64,000 nt of DNA from Nansenia antarctica. Taxonomy: Eukaryota > Chordata > Actinopteri > Argentiniformes > Microstomatidae. Position numbers and translations under genes: made by a program. The stretch's first letter is position 1. Every line of letters begins with the position of its first letter. Positions 46,101 through 55,100 of the stretch are shown in pieces. The stretch covers positions 21,674,754 to 21,738,753 of the forward strand of contig OZ022357.1 of NCBI GenBank assembly GCA_963989245.1, read 5' to 3'. The notes below the pieces were generated by a model. The model saw only the letters and a list, made by a program, of their open reading frames with translations. It did not search any database and was not told where the DNA came from.

Positions 46101-47605
46101 GTTCATGTTAGAATACCACACGCTTTAAGCAATGCTGTTCCAGCACACAATCTGCACGTGTTGTGTTTCGACGGTACAATCAAATTCCATATCACAGCTT
46201 AGATCAAACCGGTATAACTAAAATATCGATACACTGCCCAGCCCTAAGATATAGCCTAGCTAGACATTTGGATCCACTACTAGAAGTTCCTGATAAATCC
46301 AACACCCTTGGAGATAGAGAAGCCAAAGAAGACGTATTAATTAGGGAGATTAAAACCCCACCTTTATCAGAGACTGTGTCCTCTGCTGCCCCCCCCTCCT
46401 CATCAGGAGCAGGCAGTGGGTAGCCCTGGACGTGGGTTGTCTTCAGTAGCTGAGGCTCTATCCTCTCCTCCGCCATGCCCTTCAGTCTCTGCTGTACGGC
46501 AGCGGTCAGGTCCATGAAGGCCTCGTCGATGCTGGCCTTTTCGATGACAGCGAAGCGAGACATCACCTCGATCACCTCCACACTCGCGTCGCGGTAACTG
46601 CACAAAGGCAGACAGACAGTCAGCTAGTTAGCACAGTTGTTGTTTTTTTCTGAGCAGGTACTAGTGCCGTAGTTCAGCGTAGTAGTGCATCTTTATGAAC
46701 AACCCCCATCAAAGATTGGGCTAATGTGCATGTTAGCCATCAAACATGCATCAGGTGGGCATGGGATGGATCGTGTAGGGCAGTGTTAATTTTGTCAGGC
46801 TTTTTAGTCACTTAGTCTTTGGTGTTTAGATGAAGATGCACACCAGTTCTAGTCACACCAAGTCACCTCCATTTTTCTTAGTTCCAGTCCAGTTCCAGTT
46901 GATGAAAACTGAAAACATTCCAGTGCAGTTTTCAGTCCAAAAACCCCAAAACATTTTAGTCTAGCCGTAGTCAGCGACGAAAACTCAACTAAAATGTTTT
47001 GCGGTTTTTGTGGACTGAGACTGCACTGGAATGTTTTCAGTTTTCATCAACTGGAACTGGACTGGAACTAAGAAAAATGGAGGTGACTTGGTGTGACTAG
47101 AACTGGTGTGCATCTTCATCTAAACACCAAAGACTAAGTGACTAAAAAGCCTGACAAAATTAACACTGGTGTAAGGGTAGGATAGGTGTAGACAGACACT
47201 GGACCGTAGACAGCACTTACTGTGTGAGGTCTGCCTTCCCGTGTGACTCCCTGACCCGTGCTACCTGGAGGTCCGGGCACAGCAGCTTGGCATCATCCGC
47301 AAACATGTTCCTGGTCACCCCGTGGGCCCTAGCCTCGTAGCTGACAGCGATGATGCTGAGAAAGAACAACAGATATAGCAATCAAGATAGTAGGTTTATG
47401 GTGGAGAATGCAGCACACATAATACAAGCCATCCAAAGCAGTGAGTCTCTCTGTTGGAAACTCACCCGCCTCCCTTCCATGTCTTGTACTGGGCCACCAC
47501 ACACGGGATGTTCTTCAGAGCCGGGTTCAGCCTCTGTTCCACCTGCACGTAGAAACAGTCCATGTCCACCAACGCCACGACCCTCTCCTTCCCGTAGTCC
47601 TCCAT
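34117..47605 (-). CDS. polh: DNA polymerase eta (translesion Y-family polymerase)
   Basis: Ten exons on the minus strand, 5' to 3': 47466-47605, 47221-47355, 46362-46597, 45316-45482, 44370-44473, 44138-44257, 41512-41635, 41045-41110, 40070-40242 and 34117-35320. All junctions keep phase, giving 822 codons against 713 in human. It copies past UV thymine dimers at stalled forks. Catalytic acidic residues are visible: D14 and D16 region (VVALVDMDCF) and D116/E117 (ASIDEAFMDL). Palm, finger and little-finger segments follow (GISHNK, KLACGLNKPN, SLGGKFGAS, CRGIEFEAVKPRQL). The long last exon is a Ser-rich linker with SFFQKAAEKQ. It also holds a UBZ finger, C721-x2-C724-x11-H736-x3-H740, and a C-terminal PCNA-binding TLDSFF. 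The start ATG directly precedes the first catalytic strand. The gene is intact, although nearly every intron contains a mobile element. Confidence 0.95.
34558..34665 (-). repeat. 24-bp coding repeat in the polh linker
   Basis: Four to five units on the plus strand of GCTCAGAGGCTGAACACCGT plus TGCC encode SEQARCSA repeats in the disordered linker between the polymerase core and the UBZ finger. Confidence 0.8.
35464..35825. mobile_element. CGTGA inverted-repeat element, copy 4 (composite)
   Basis: Flanked by ATAT on both sides (35460-35463 and 35826-35829). It begins CGTGAGCTTAGAATGATAAG, breaks off at about 35535, restarts at 35576 with CGTGTGCTTAGAATTATAAG, and then runs to TTCTAACCTCAC. It therefore has two left ends and one right end. 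It lies in polh intron 9. Confidence 0.75.
35944..36248 (-). repeat. 3' LTR (minus-strand element)
   Basis: 305 bp, TGTTACGCTTGCC...GATCGTCACA as read on the plus strand, apparently identical to 39702-40006. Confidence 0.93.
36564..38990 (-). CDS. Gag-protease polyprotein of the LTR element, with internally deleted pol
   Basis: 808 codons, uninterrupted. The start MDVFEEFVAA is followed by a charged coiled coil (REREFQ repeats, about residues 95-150). A SCAN/retrotransposon-type gag region follows (about 165-330, LLPKFNEKDPDVFFSLFE). Next is a CCHC zinc knuckle C392-x2-C395-x4-H400-x4-C405 and an aspartic protease with the DTGA motif at about 508. Downstream there is only the segment usually preceding integrase (SRSELILAQQEDPELKLLL) joined to the integrase C-terminal GPY/F motif (FQEKFTGPYSVV). 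Integrase core, reverse transcriptase and RNase H are absent. Integrase remnants directly after protease fit the Gmr1-type gene order. Gag packages the RNA and protease would cut it. The frame stays open across the deletion, so it may still be translated. Confidence 0.88.
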   Translation of the reverse strand: MDVFEEFVAAPSVDGLLQLTKEQLWKVVEHYEVKLEVVKGRAKKQDVVEALQTTLINRGILKGKLSVPKISVGVASGSTELTFDQQKELLALQMESQTREREFQMQEREFQTREQTREREFQAQERARDRELELDKLAHERERLRLITEGKLSDGGGGDSSNSKRDNMSVMVRLLPKFNEKDPDVFFSLFESVADDRDWSTSDRTALLQSVLIGRAQEAYIALNGRERKDYDTVKAAILRAYELVPEAYRQRFRQWKKHDKQTHVEVVRELTSHFNRWCVAVEVNTLEDLSNLIILEQFKTIVPDRIATYVNEHKVKTADQAAVLADEFVLTNKSQFGEHHFRSEGSRRQNPTVTNLLVNRAKFPNGGPGYSVPFSRSEHGGQSRVDPNSTCNYCLGKGHWKQECPVLKGKKNYSGKGGSVRPSVLAAHAGGVGGRVSGVAEGSPFKPGVMASSVSSPPAATELAGALQGSASIQISEEDPDFGPFITTGFVSLVGSPQKVPVQILRDTGASESFILESVLTFSQESSVGTSVLIRGMGMQTLSVPLHEIELYSDLVQGVVTIGVRPSLPVVGVAVILGNNLAGGRVWSDVPPPLVVSSGFTRPTGPDLSVKEFPEVFTACAMTRAMSCMDPKIDDGKESDKFTPDNSVFQLPDLPPSLSRSELILAQQEDPELKLLLSGIQPKDELESSDSGCFLLEDVLVRQWLPHNDCSVSDPVFQEKFTGPYSVVRQGSPSPSTPVVAAGWEEDVSGPGDGVLRPRFKTMRHWLIYVLLFEYCLVSVWHWFGLCSTLMYVGGGGVPSSGRLFRS
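39702..40006 (-). repeat. 5' LTR (minus-strand element)
   Basis: 305 bp, apparently identical to the other LTR. It lies only 63 bp from polh exon 9 (40070-40242), on the donor side. Confidence 0.93.
40246..40912. repeat. 670-bp polypurine tract in polh intron 8
   Basis: Nearly pure GGGA/GAGA on the plus strand, hence C/T on the polh sense strand. It directly precedes the exon 9 acceptor at 40242. Long Ser/Pro/Leu or Gly/Arg/Glu frames here are by-products of the repeat. Confidence 0.95.
41747..43132 (+). mobile_element. hAT transposon with a shortened BED-type transposase, polh intron 6
   Basis: Ends TAGTGTTGTTCCGATACC and GGTATCGGAACAACACTA are perfect inverted copies, flanked by CTTTTAAC (41739-41746 and 43133-43140). 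Subterminal GGTATCGG motifs cluster at both ends. It carries one coding frame (41907-42557). A 45-bp block, TTATTTTGTTTGTAAATG onwards, is repeated three times at 42613-42800. Confidence 0.92.
41907..42557 (+). CDS. Truncated hAT transposase with BED zinc finger
   Basis: Probable start MSGVWRYF at 42027. A BED finger follows (CTICG, then HLKLKH) and the N-terminal part of a ZBED/hAT transposase (SFVDNVGFRLFMAHAVPKY, then ISFTTDIWTS). The frame stops right after TTDIWTSDF, where the catalytic DDE core would begin, so the product could bind DNA but not cut it. The region upstream of 42027 is open but probably non-coding. The element would have to be moved by a relative. Confidence 0.75.
   Translation: MRRHAQACSSQSSCSQPMAWQLLFSLHYRGKTNTHAIEENMSGVWRYFKVDSPVCTTAKCTICGLNVSRGGTKAASFNTSNLIKHLKLKHIKEHDEFLSSTAATASKRTDGPKQQMLSSAFHKKDQWDATSEMARNMTEKMSEMIVLCDLPLSFVDNVGFRLFMAHAVPKYKIPGRKYITETAVPALNKKVTEHVSDKLGKVQAISFTTDIWTSDF
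43473..43878. mobile_element. hAT-type MITE, polh intron 6
   Basis: Ends AAGGGATGCATCGATACCG and CGGTATCGGCATCCCTA, flanked by GTAGCAAT (43465-43472) and GTAGCTAT (43879-43886 region), one mismatch in eight. The inside keeps a fragment resembling the start of a BED transposase (SAVWRYFRISDDDD) at about 43615, so it is a deletion product of a ZBED-type hAT. Confidence 0.7.
43959..44131 (-). repeat. tRNA-derived SINE (family A, copy 2) at the polh exon 6 donor
   Basis: Reverse copy of the 2311-2488 SINE. Its head (ACGTGGCCTGGGGTGG) begins five to eight bases after the polh exon 6 boundary at 44138. The donor GTATGT is therefore almost the only unique intronic sequence left before the SINE. Confidence 0.7.
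45503..45895 (-). mobile_element. L2-like LINE 3' fragment, polh intron 3
   Basis: A (GATTCA)n tail at 45503 is followed by AACGTTTATTGCCATTATGC and a coding remnant ending in the leucine/proline-rich SGRR region, as in the 5757-6350 copy. Its tail lies 20 bases from the acceptor of polh exon 4. Confidence 0.65.
46190..46248. mobile_element. hAT end remnant
   Basis: ACCGGTATAACTAAAATATC followed by GATACACTGCCCAGCCCTAA looks like one end of a TAGGGCTGGGC-type hAT element. No partner end was found. Confidence 0.3.
46781..47168. mobile_element. 388-bp foldback MITE in polh intron 2
   Basis: Arms of about 180 bp are near-perfect inverted copies: left CAGTGTTAATTTTGTCAGGC, right GCCTGACAAAATTAACACTG. 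Flanks GTGTAGGG and GTGTAAGG match at seven of eight bases, a hAT-like duplication. It ends 52 bp from the polh exon 2 donor. Confidence 0.82.
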
Positions 47606-47623
47606 GTCAACCGCGATACCACG

Positions 47624-47682
47624 AACCCTGTCCGTATCACTGGAGAGACACCAACCCTGTTCGTATCACTGGAGAGCCACCA
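47624..47682. repeat. Short tandem duplication upstream of the polh start
   Basis: About 28 bp containing CGTATCACTGGAGAG is present twice, 20 to 80 bp upstream of the polh start codon on the minus strand. Confidence 0.6.
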
Positions 47683-47727
47683 AACTGAAAGACACACAAA
47701 TGAGCGAAGCTAGACATCTATGTAGTC

Positions 47728-50700
47728 TCTGTTTGGGTTGAAATTATCTTTAACAAAGCAAAACCGGTGCTGGTTGGTACTATCTACAGACCTCCCGATC
47801 AGAATGATTTCTATGATATTCTTGAGGGATGCATGGATGACGTTGACTGTGTGGAAAAGATTCTTATTGGAGATTTGAACACGGACATGCTCAGAAATGA
47901 AGCATCCGTTTTCAAATCCTTCACTAGGTTTTCTGAATTACACGGTCTCCGTCAACAAATTACCAAACCCACTAGGGTGTGTATTTCTACTCAAACCACC
48001 ATAGATCTCATTCTAACATCGGATGAGTCCAAAATCTCCAAGAGTGGGGTTATTGTATGTGGGCTAAGTGATCATTACATGATCTTTTGCACTCGTAAAA
48101 AACAGAAACCCAAGGCTGGCGGTCATAAAACTGTAACCACGAGATCCCTTAAATCCTATTCTAGTGAGGCTTTGAACCATAAACTGGAGAATCAAGACTG
48201 GTTAGATGAACTAAAATGCACACAGGTTGAAGAGGCATGGCTAGGTTTCAAAACCAAATTCCTAAATATTATTGACAGTATAGCCCCCATGAGAACCACC
48301 AGGGTTAAAACCCGATCGGAACCATGGATGAATTCGGACATTCTAAATGCTATGAAAGTCAGAGACCTAAAATGCTCTGAAGTTCAAAAATGCAAATCAA
48401 AATTAGTGAAACACTTAAACGAAGATCACAAAACCCACTTTGAGAAAATTAAAAAACAATGCAACAAACTATGCAATCAGGTAATTACCATGACCAAATC
48501 TGCTAAGAAAGAATACCTCGATAACAAAATCGAAGAAAACTTAAACAAACCACGTGACCTTTGGAAGCTACTTAATAGCCAACTAGGTTGCAGTCAAAAA
48601 CTCAAAACCAGGTCTACAAACATCAGCATAAAATCTGGTGATTCTCTCCTTACAGACAAGCTGGATGTGGCTAAGTGCTTAAACACTTTCTTTACAACCA
48701 TAGCCACTAAATTAGTTAACAATCTACCACCCCACTCAGGGCGTTATGGTGTAGAGCACATCCGTGCGTTCTACAATAAACTGGGTGTACGCAATGATGA
48801 TTTTAAACTCTCCATGGTGTCAAACGATGAGGTGTTTAAAAAGCTAGGCGCTCTACACTCAGAAAAGGCCACGGGCCATGACAATATTCCAGCCAGATTT
48901 CTAAAAGACTCAGCTGCCTCCATTACCCCAATCATCACCCACATAATAAACCTCTCCATCAAACAGGGACACGTCCCCCTTGACTTTAAAATAGCAAGGG
49001 TAACCCCACTGTATAAAAAAGGAAGCAAATTAGACCCAGGCAACTACCGACCTGTTTCTATTCTTAATTCCATCTCGAAACTTATGGAAAAAATAGTTTA
49101 TGAACAGGTCGATAGGTACCTTACCGAAAAAAAGCTGATGTATGAATTTCAATCAGGATTCAGAACATCCCATTCCACTGACACATGCCTCCTCTATTTG
49201 AACGACCACATCAACCATGAGGTGGACTCGGGCAAGTACTGCGGCATGGTCATGCTGGACCTCCAGAAGGCCTTCGACACAGTAGATCACCACATATTGT
49301 TAGATAAACTGAAAGCAATTGGGTTCGATAGAACATCGGTGAGCTGGATGCAATCCTACTTAGAGGGGAGGGAACAGGTGGTTAGTGTGAACGGAACACT
49401 GTCCCCCCCCCTCCCAGTGACCTGCGGCGTTCCACAAGGAAGCATATTGGGACCTTTACTGTTCCTAATATATGTGAATGACATGTCATCAGCATGTAAT
49501 TGCAATTTGTTCCTGTTCGCGGATGACTCGGCTCTGCTGGTCTCTGACAGGGACATATTGCAGGTGGAAAAAGCGCTAAGCACTGAACTGAGTAGAATCT
49601 GCATCTGGCTAGCTGACAATAAACTATCAATACACCTAGGTAAAACTGAAACCATCCTATACGGATCCCCATCTAAACTCAGAAAGGCTGAACATTTTAA
49701 AATAAAAGTGGGTAACATTAATATCACAAGAAAAGAGGATATTACATACCTGGGCTCCATCTTAGAGGCAAATCTTTCCGGAGATAAAATGGCAGCAAAA
49801 GTAATCAAAAAAGTGAACCATAAAACGAGATTCTTGTACAGGATATCCTCACTTGTCAGTAAAAACACACTGAGGACCCTATCAGGAGCTCTCATTCAAT
49901 GTCACTTCGACTATGCCGTAACATCATGGTACTATAGAACCACAAAGGCCCATAAAACAAGACTCCAGACAGCCCAAAATAAACTGGTTAGGCTTCTGCT
50001 AGGCCTCAACCCTAGGACACATCTAACCGCTGCTCATTTTTTGAGCCTTGATTGGCTACGAGTAGTTGACAGAGTGCAGCAGCTTGCACTGGGCCTAGTC
50101 TTCAAGATACGCTACACCACAAAGACACCCAAGTACCTGTCAACATACTTCCAAAAAGTGAACAACGTCCACACTTACAACACCAGAGGAAGCTCCACGA
50201 ACCACGTTCAACCGCGTTGCACCACAAACAAGGGTTTAAACTCGTTTACAAACTATGCAGTAAAGATGTGGAACGCCCTTCCTATAATCTTAAAGGAGTG
50301 TAAAACACTGCCCACCTTCAAAACCACTCTCAAAAAACATTTACAGGAGGCTGCAATCCGTAACTGGACCCTCTAAAACAAAAATCAGATTAAAAGACCT
50401 GAACTACCCACTGTACATACTTTGTGTTTTGTCCCCCGCCCCCACCTGTGGTGTATGTCCCCACCTGTCCTACCCGCTGTACATACCTTATGTTTTGTTG
50501 TATTGTTCTTCCCATGATGGATGTATGTTTATCTTGTAGATAGTAATAGTTATTTGTCTGTATTATCTTGTAGATAGTACTAGTTTTTCTGTCTGTCTTA
50601 CATGTAACGATGAATTGAGAATCAAGGACCCCAATTGAAATAAGCCAGTGGCTTTCTTGGGTTTTTATCCTGTTAGTTGACCTTGTATGTAATATGTACA

Positions 50701-50756
50701 TTCATGTACCTACTTCTACAAATCTTCTAATAAAGTTTTCAATCAATCAATCAAAC
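47728..50756 (+). mobile_element. 5'-truncated non-LTR retrotransposon (LINE) between polh and the cyclin gene
   Basis: It begins abruptly inside the endonuclease domain (SVWVEI at about 47728), carries a full reverse transcriptase frame and ends with AATAAAGTTTTCAATCAATC, a (TCAA)n tail. 5' truncation is the usual outcome of target-primed reverse transcription. It lies about 120 bp upstream of the polh start codon, head-to-head with polh. Confidence 0.88.
47767..50376 (+). CDS. LINE ORF2: endonuclease C-terminal part plus reverse transcriptase
   Basis: About 870 codons open without a stop; the frame is open from 47704, so the annotated start is not a true initiation site. The N-terminal part is the end of an APE-type endonuclease (GTIYRPPDQ, ILIGDLNTD, GLSDHYMIF). 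The reverse transcriptase follows with VTPLYKKGSK, NYRPVSIL, FQSGFRTSHS, MLDLQKAFDTVDH, GVPQGSILGPLLFLIYVNDM and the catalytic box FADDSA. Then come YLGSILEANLSG and a C-terminal domain with YNTRGSS and WNALP. This is a Jockey/CR1/L2-group layout; the exact clade is not certain. The intact frame suggests a young copy, but without the start of its endonuclease it should be inactive. Confidence 0.9.
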   Translation: MLVGTIYRPPDQNDFYDILEGCMDDVDCVEKILIGDLNTDMLRNEASVFKSFTRFSELHGLRQQITKPTRVCISTQTTIDLILTSDESKISKSGVIVCGLSDHYMIFCTRKKQKPKAGGHKTVTTRSLKSYSSEALNHKLENQDWLDELKCTQVEEAWLGFKTKFLNIIDSIAPMRTTRVKTRSEPWMNSDILNAMKVRDLKCSEVQKCKSKLVKHLNEDHKTHFEKIKKQCNKLCNQVITMTKSAKKEYLDNKIEENLNKPRDLWKLLNSQLGCSQKLKTRSTNISIKSGDSLLTDKLDVAKCLNTFFTTIATKLVNNLPPHSGRYGVEHIRAFYNKLGVRNDDFKLSMVSNDEVFKKLGALHSEKATGHDNIPARFLKDSAASITPIITHIINLSIKQGHVPLDFKIARVTPLYKKGSKLDPGNYRPVSILNSISKLMEKIVYEQVDRYLTEKKLMYEFQSGFRTSHSTDTCLLYLNDHINHEVDSGKYCGMVMLDLQKAFDTVDHHILLDKLKAIGFDRTSVSWMQSYLEGREQVVSVNGTLSPPLPVTCGVPQGSILGPLLFLIYVNDMSSACNCNLFLFADDSALLVSDRDILQVEKALSTELSRICIWLADNKLSIHLGKTETILYGSPSKLRKAEHFKIKVGNINITRKEDITYLGSILEANLSGDKMAAKVIKKVNHKTRFLYRISSLVSKNTLRTLSGALIQCHFDYAVTSWYYRTTKAHKTRLQTAQNKLVRLLLGLNPRTHLTAAHFLSLDWLRVVDRVQQLALGLVFKIRYTTKTPKYLSTYFQKVNNVHTYNTRGSSTNHVQPRCTTNKGLNSFTNYAVKMWNALPIILKECKTLPTFKTTLKKHLQEAAIRNWTL

Positions 50757-50791
50757 TCCTGTATCAGAGTTACAGATTAACCCGCCAAGAC

Positions 50792-51332
50792 GCGTTATTT
50801 TTTTTCGTACGCACCTTCAGCGTAATGCACGCCCACCTGCCTCTGATTGGCCGAACGTACGCCCACCTGCCTCTGATTGGCCGAACGTACGCCCACCTGC
50901 CTCTGATTGGCCGAACGTACGCCCATCTGCCTCTGATTGGCCGAACGTACGCCCACCTTCAGCGAAGCTCCTGACTACTTTAGCCTCCCGGGAAAAAAGG
51001 GTTTAGGGTTAAAGGTTAGGGTTAGGGGATTCCGAATCTCATCGCTAACCAGCAACTGGGCCTGGTTGAGCAAACTTAATAAATGCAACACACATAACTG
51101 CACATAACTAGTTCAGTCGTGATCTAACTAAGATAACCGCTAAAACAAATCAAACAAATAATTCATAATTTTGCTTATTTTTGCTCCGTGAACGTTTAAT
51201 ATGGTTTGCCAAATAGCTCCCGTATAAACGTGCGCCATCTTTGTTTATACTTTACGAGACTGGGAACGTTCGGCCAATCAGAGGCAGGTGGGCGTGCATT
51301 ACGCTGAATGCGGGTACGAAAAAAAATAACGC
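50792..51332. mobile_element. Inverted-repeat DNA element with 9-bp target duplication (Mutator-like)
   Basis: Ends GCGTTATTTTTTTTCGTAC and GTACGAAAAAAAATAACGC are inverted copies, flanked by CGCCAAGAC on both sides (50783-50791 and 51333-51341). A 9-bp duplication suggests a Mutator-like superfamily. The left arm holds four tandem 30-bp units with TCTGATTGGCCGAACGTACG; the right arm has one inverse unit. No transposase. Confidence 0.75.
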
Positions 51333-51670
51333 CGCCAAGACAGTTTATGATCAAATGCTTCTTTCATTGATTCTGTCGTCCACTTGACAGACATCAACCT
51401 AATAAATGTGCCTTGAGTTACAACAAAAAAACACCCAAACCTTTTCAACTACTCGAGGGGTAAACATAGACATAGACAGGTCACTAAGATTGTTTTCTTG
51501 TAAACTCACATGATAAGGCACATCCAGGCAAAAAAGTCACATTTCTTCTTCTGTGGGGTTTTATGGGCGTGGGCATCCAATGCTATTGCTGCAATACCGC
51601 CACCTACTGGGCTGGAGTGTGTGTCAGAAATAGAGAGGAACTAAATAAATCCTTACTAGGTGGGGATGCT

Positions 51671-51898
51671 CTGTGCCACTAGAAACTGAATTTGAATTAC
51701 TGACTTTGAATTTGAATTACATAATTTGAATTTGTATTGTTTAACTTGAATAACTGAATTGAAAAACTGAATCAATTTAAACAATACAAATACAATTCAA
51801 ATCATGTGATTCAAATTAATTGTTTTAAATTAAAGTATTCAAATTGAGCAATTCAAATTCAAAAGTCAGTCATTCAAGTTCAGTTTCTAGTGGCACAG
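51671..51898. repeat. Foldback MITE
   Basis: Left CTGTGCCACTAGAAACTGAA and right TTCAGTTTCTAGTGGCACAG are inverted copies; the interior is rich in TTGAATT. No target duplication was assigned. Confidence 0.7.
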
Positions 51899-52142
51899 AT
51901 CTCTGCCCATACTACTGTAGGCCTACAATAAAACATGAGTACAAAAACAGTTTTCAATTAAAAAATAAAATAAAGAATAAAGTCTTTACCCCTCTGGGCC
52001 ACCATAGTGGTCACTCAGGCACCAATGCAAATAAAGAGGTCTCACGTCAATTAGTGAATCACCTGAGTTTATTTATTATTAGTCCTGGTTTTTAAACAGC
52101 TGCGGCTGCTGAGTGATCTCGCTGTCTCAGGTCCGAACCGTC

Positions 52143-55100
52143 ATGGCCAAGACCGGATTCCACACTTTCATGCATCAGCAGTATTTACACAAGAAGGTGA
52201 GTGTGCAATTAGAATAATAATGCACGATCAGGCCTACCTGCATTTCTTGGGAAACCAAACATTTCAAACCGCGCAGGTGAGTCGCACTTTTTAGTGCGGT
52301 GAAAATGTACATTCGTACACCTCAATGTACAAGTCCTTCCTCTCAATACAATTAAAAGTTTAGGTCTAAAAGCCATTGCTCCATAGCAATGCTCACATTT
52401 GCCCCCTGATATATTATGCTGTGTTCTGCTGTCCTGGTCATAAATGGTTTCAAACTCTGAAGAATCATGAGGTCGTTTTCCTCAATCCCAATTGCTAAAA
52501 TGATTGCCTCCATCCTTTTGTGGGCGAAATTAAGACTTTCAAAAGAAGTGTGAACAAGAGTTTTTCTTTAGATGGCAATACAAAGGCTTATCGTGACGTT
52601 AGAATTATAAGGTTCTATCTCCTTTTTTGTCAAAATTGAGTTTTTTACATAATCTGATCCATTAGGTGTTTATTAATGCCTGTGTGGTGTTATTTTAAAA
52701 TGTAGACATTTCTGAGTTAGTAATTCATAAAATACAAAGGTTCCATCTCACAAAACATAATGGAATGTAAAAACTTTGACGCTCAATATCTCTGAACTGC
52801 CCTAAACGGAGATAGAACCTTATCATTCTAAACTCACGTTATGCTACACTGTATCATTGCAGTCTTACCATACAGATTGCATTTCTTCCTCTATGTTTGC
52901 AGGCCAGGAGGTTGCCAGTGTCAACAGATGATGGCATTATCAGGGGCTACCATGAGGAAGACGGCCCCATGTGCCAACAAGGTCACAATTCACTCTCCCT
53001 TCATACTTTCAATTAACGACCCATGCTTGAGCATTCATTTATTAGACCATTTACATAATTGTTCAATTAGAAATACATATACAGCCAAAACATCAGCAGG
53101 TTACATAGCCCTACACAAGTTCTGAATATCCGTAATACATTCAGTCCTGTCAATCTATGTGTACATGTGGGAAGACGGTACATGTGAGGATGCTAGGGTT
53201 AGGGTTAAGGTTAGGGTTAGGAGCAGCATGCTATCCTAAGGACCAGAGCTCTGTCTGTAGCTCCAGGTTCTCCAAGTGCATGCCAGATTAACGGGGAGTC
53301 TTTGACTGTCTGGGCCTCTCTGCCTTTGGCGGTCACTCTACTGTCCAACAAAGGCGTTCGGGTGCATCTCCCAATCTGGCAGTGGTGCCTCAATGGTTTT
53401 CCTCAATTCCACCCCACTGGTGGCTGGAAAACCCATCTTAAGTGACTAACTGCATGACTAGATGCTAACAATGTATTTGTTTCTTTAGAAAAATGTACCA
53501 AGTCACCCTAGCACCTAACCCTAGTTTTCCCACATGTACCGTAACATATGCACACTTAGGTGTTCTTTTTATCACAGATACTTATTTTGCCTACTCTGAG
53601 ACAGAATAACTACATTCTTATCCAACTGAATGAGAGCTTCTCCATTGTTTGTGTGTCTGAGTTTATCCTCCCCCCACTCCTCTCCCTCCTGAATGACCCA
53701 GATGGGTGTCAAGAGGCTGTCCTGCTCTACCTGCCGTGGCTGGGGTGCCGGTGCCTGGTGCCTGACCTGCTGCTCCACGAGATGGAGCTGAGCATGGAGA
53801 AACTGGGCCTGATCTGTGACAAGGTGTATGCCTGGGATGTCTTCACAGACATGATGGTGAGGTGGAGATCAGTTAACCCGTGGCAGAACCATCCCTCCCC
53901 CAACACACTGTTTGATTGTGTTATGTTGATCTCTAGAACAATCGAAGTACTATGGCGTCTGACTGACCCCCTCTTTGCTTTCCCTCCTCCAGAGAAGTCA
54001 GCTGCGGTACACTTTCCCTAACCCAGACCTGCTGTGGCCTTGCACAGAATCGTGCCGCACCATCCTGGTAGACTGGATCATCCAGGTCCATGTGAGTAGG
54101 TGTACTTTAGGCTATCTGTTTCCTTCATTTAGCCCCTCTCTCCATTCACTATTCCCCCTACTTTCTAAGAACAAATAAGCACAAGTAGCTCACCCCATCT
54201 TTATCCCTCCTCCCCATAGAACGGGTACAACTTCTCGGACGAGACCCTCTACCTGGCTGTCTACCTCATCAACCGCTGTCTGCGCCTGATCAAGGTGTCC
54301 GTGGACAACCTGCAGCTCCTGGGACTCGTCTGTCTCATCCTAGCGGCCAAGAAGGAAGAGAATGTTGTCCCTGAGGTATTCTATCATCCTCCTCCTTCAC
54401 CCCTGTGGCTGTGGCTCACTGTCCTGTGGCCTGTTCCTCACACTTGGTATTGTTTTTATTGTGAAAGTACTGAGGAACTGCGTCTCCTGAAGACACCCGC
54501 CTTTCCCCTCTACTGTGTCCCTAAAAACTTCTATTGCCCCCCTTATACTGTTTCTCTGTTTCTCCAGTGTCAAAAAACAAAAAAAACTAAAAGTCTAGGT
54601 TTAGAAGAAGGTGATAGAAGAAGGTTTTTCCTTCTATCAATGGCCCCGGGCCTGAGCTGGATTACTCTTCCCGCTACGACTGGTGGATTGATGATTCACT
54701 TGCTTAGTATTCAAATGTATTGATTGTAAGTCGCTTTGGAATAAGGCGTCTGCTAAATGCCAAAAATGTAAATGTAAGAAGAAGGAACAATGCGTTTTTC
54801 TGAGGTATTCAAACAGGGCTGCAGTATTTTAACTGGGGGTCCTGTTCCCCTCCCCAGGCGACAGAGCTGTGTTTCCTGATGGACAACACCTACAGTAAGC
54901 GGCAGCTGCTGAGCATGGAGCGCCACGTCTTCTGCGAGCTCAACTTCGAGCTGTCCAACTGCCCCCCGCTGCACTTCCTCCTCCTCATCGCCTCCATCGC
55001 ACGCTGCAGCAACAACGTTGGTTAACCTTAAGTCCTTCACCTTTGACCTCTTCATTTGACTGACTGCTGTCTCTTCAGTTTTATTATTGTGGTATTGTTC

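Noticed and set aside
53576..53701. Open sequence before cyclin exon 3 as part of the exon (acceptor at 53578)
   Set aside because: With exon 2 ending in phase 1 this acceptor runs into a stop; the acceptor at 53701 keeps the frame.
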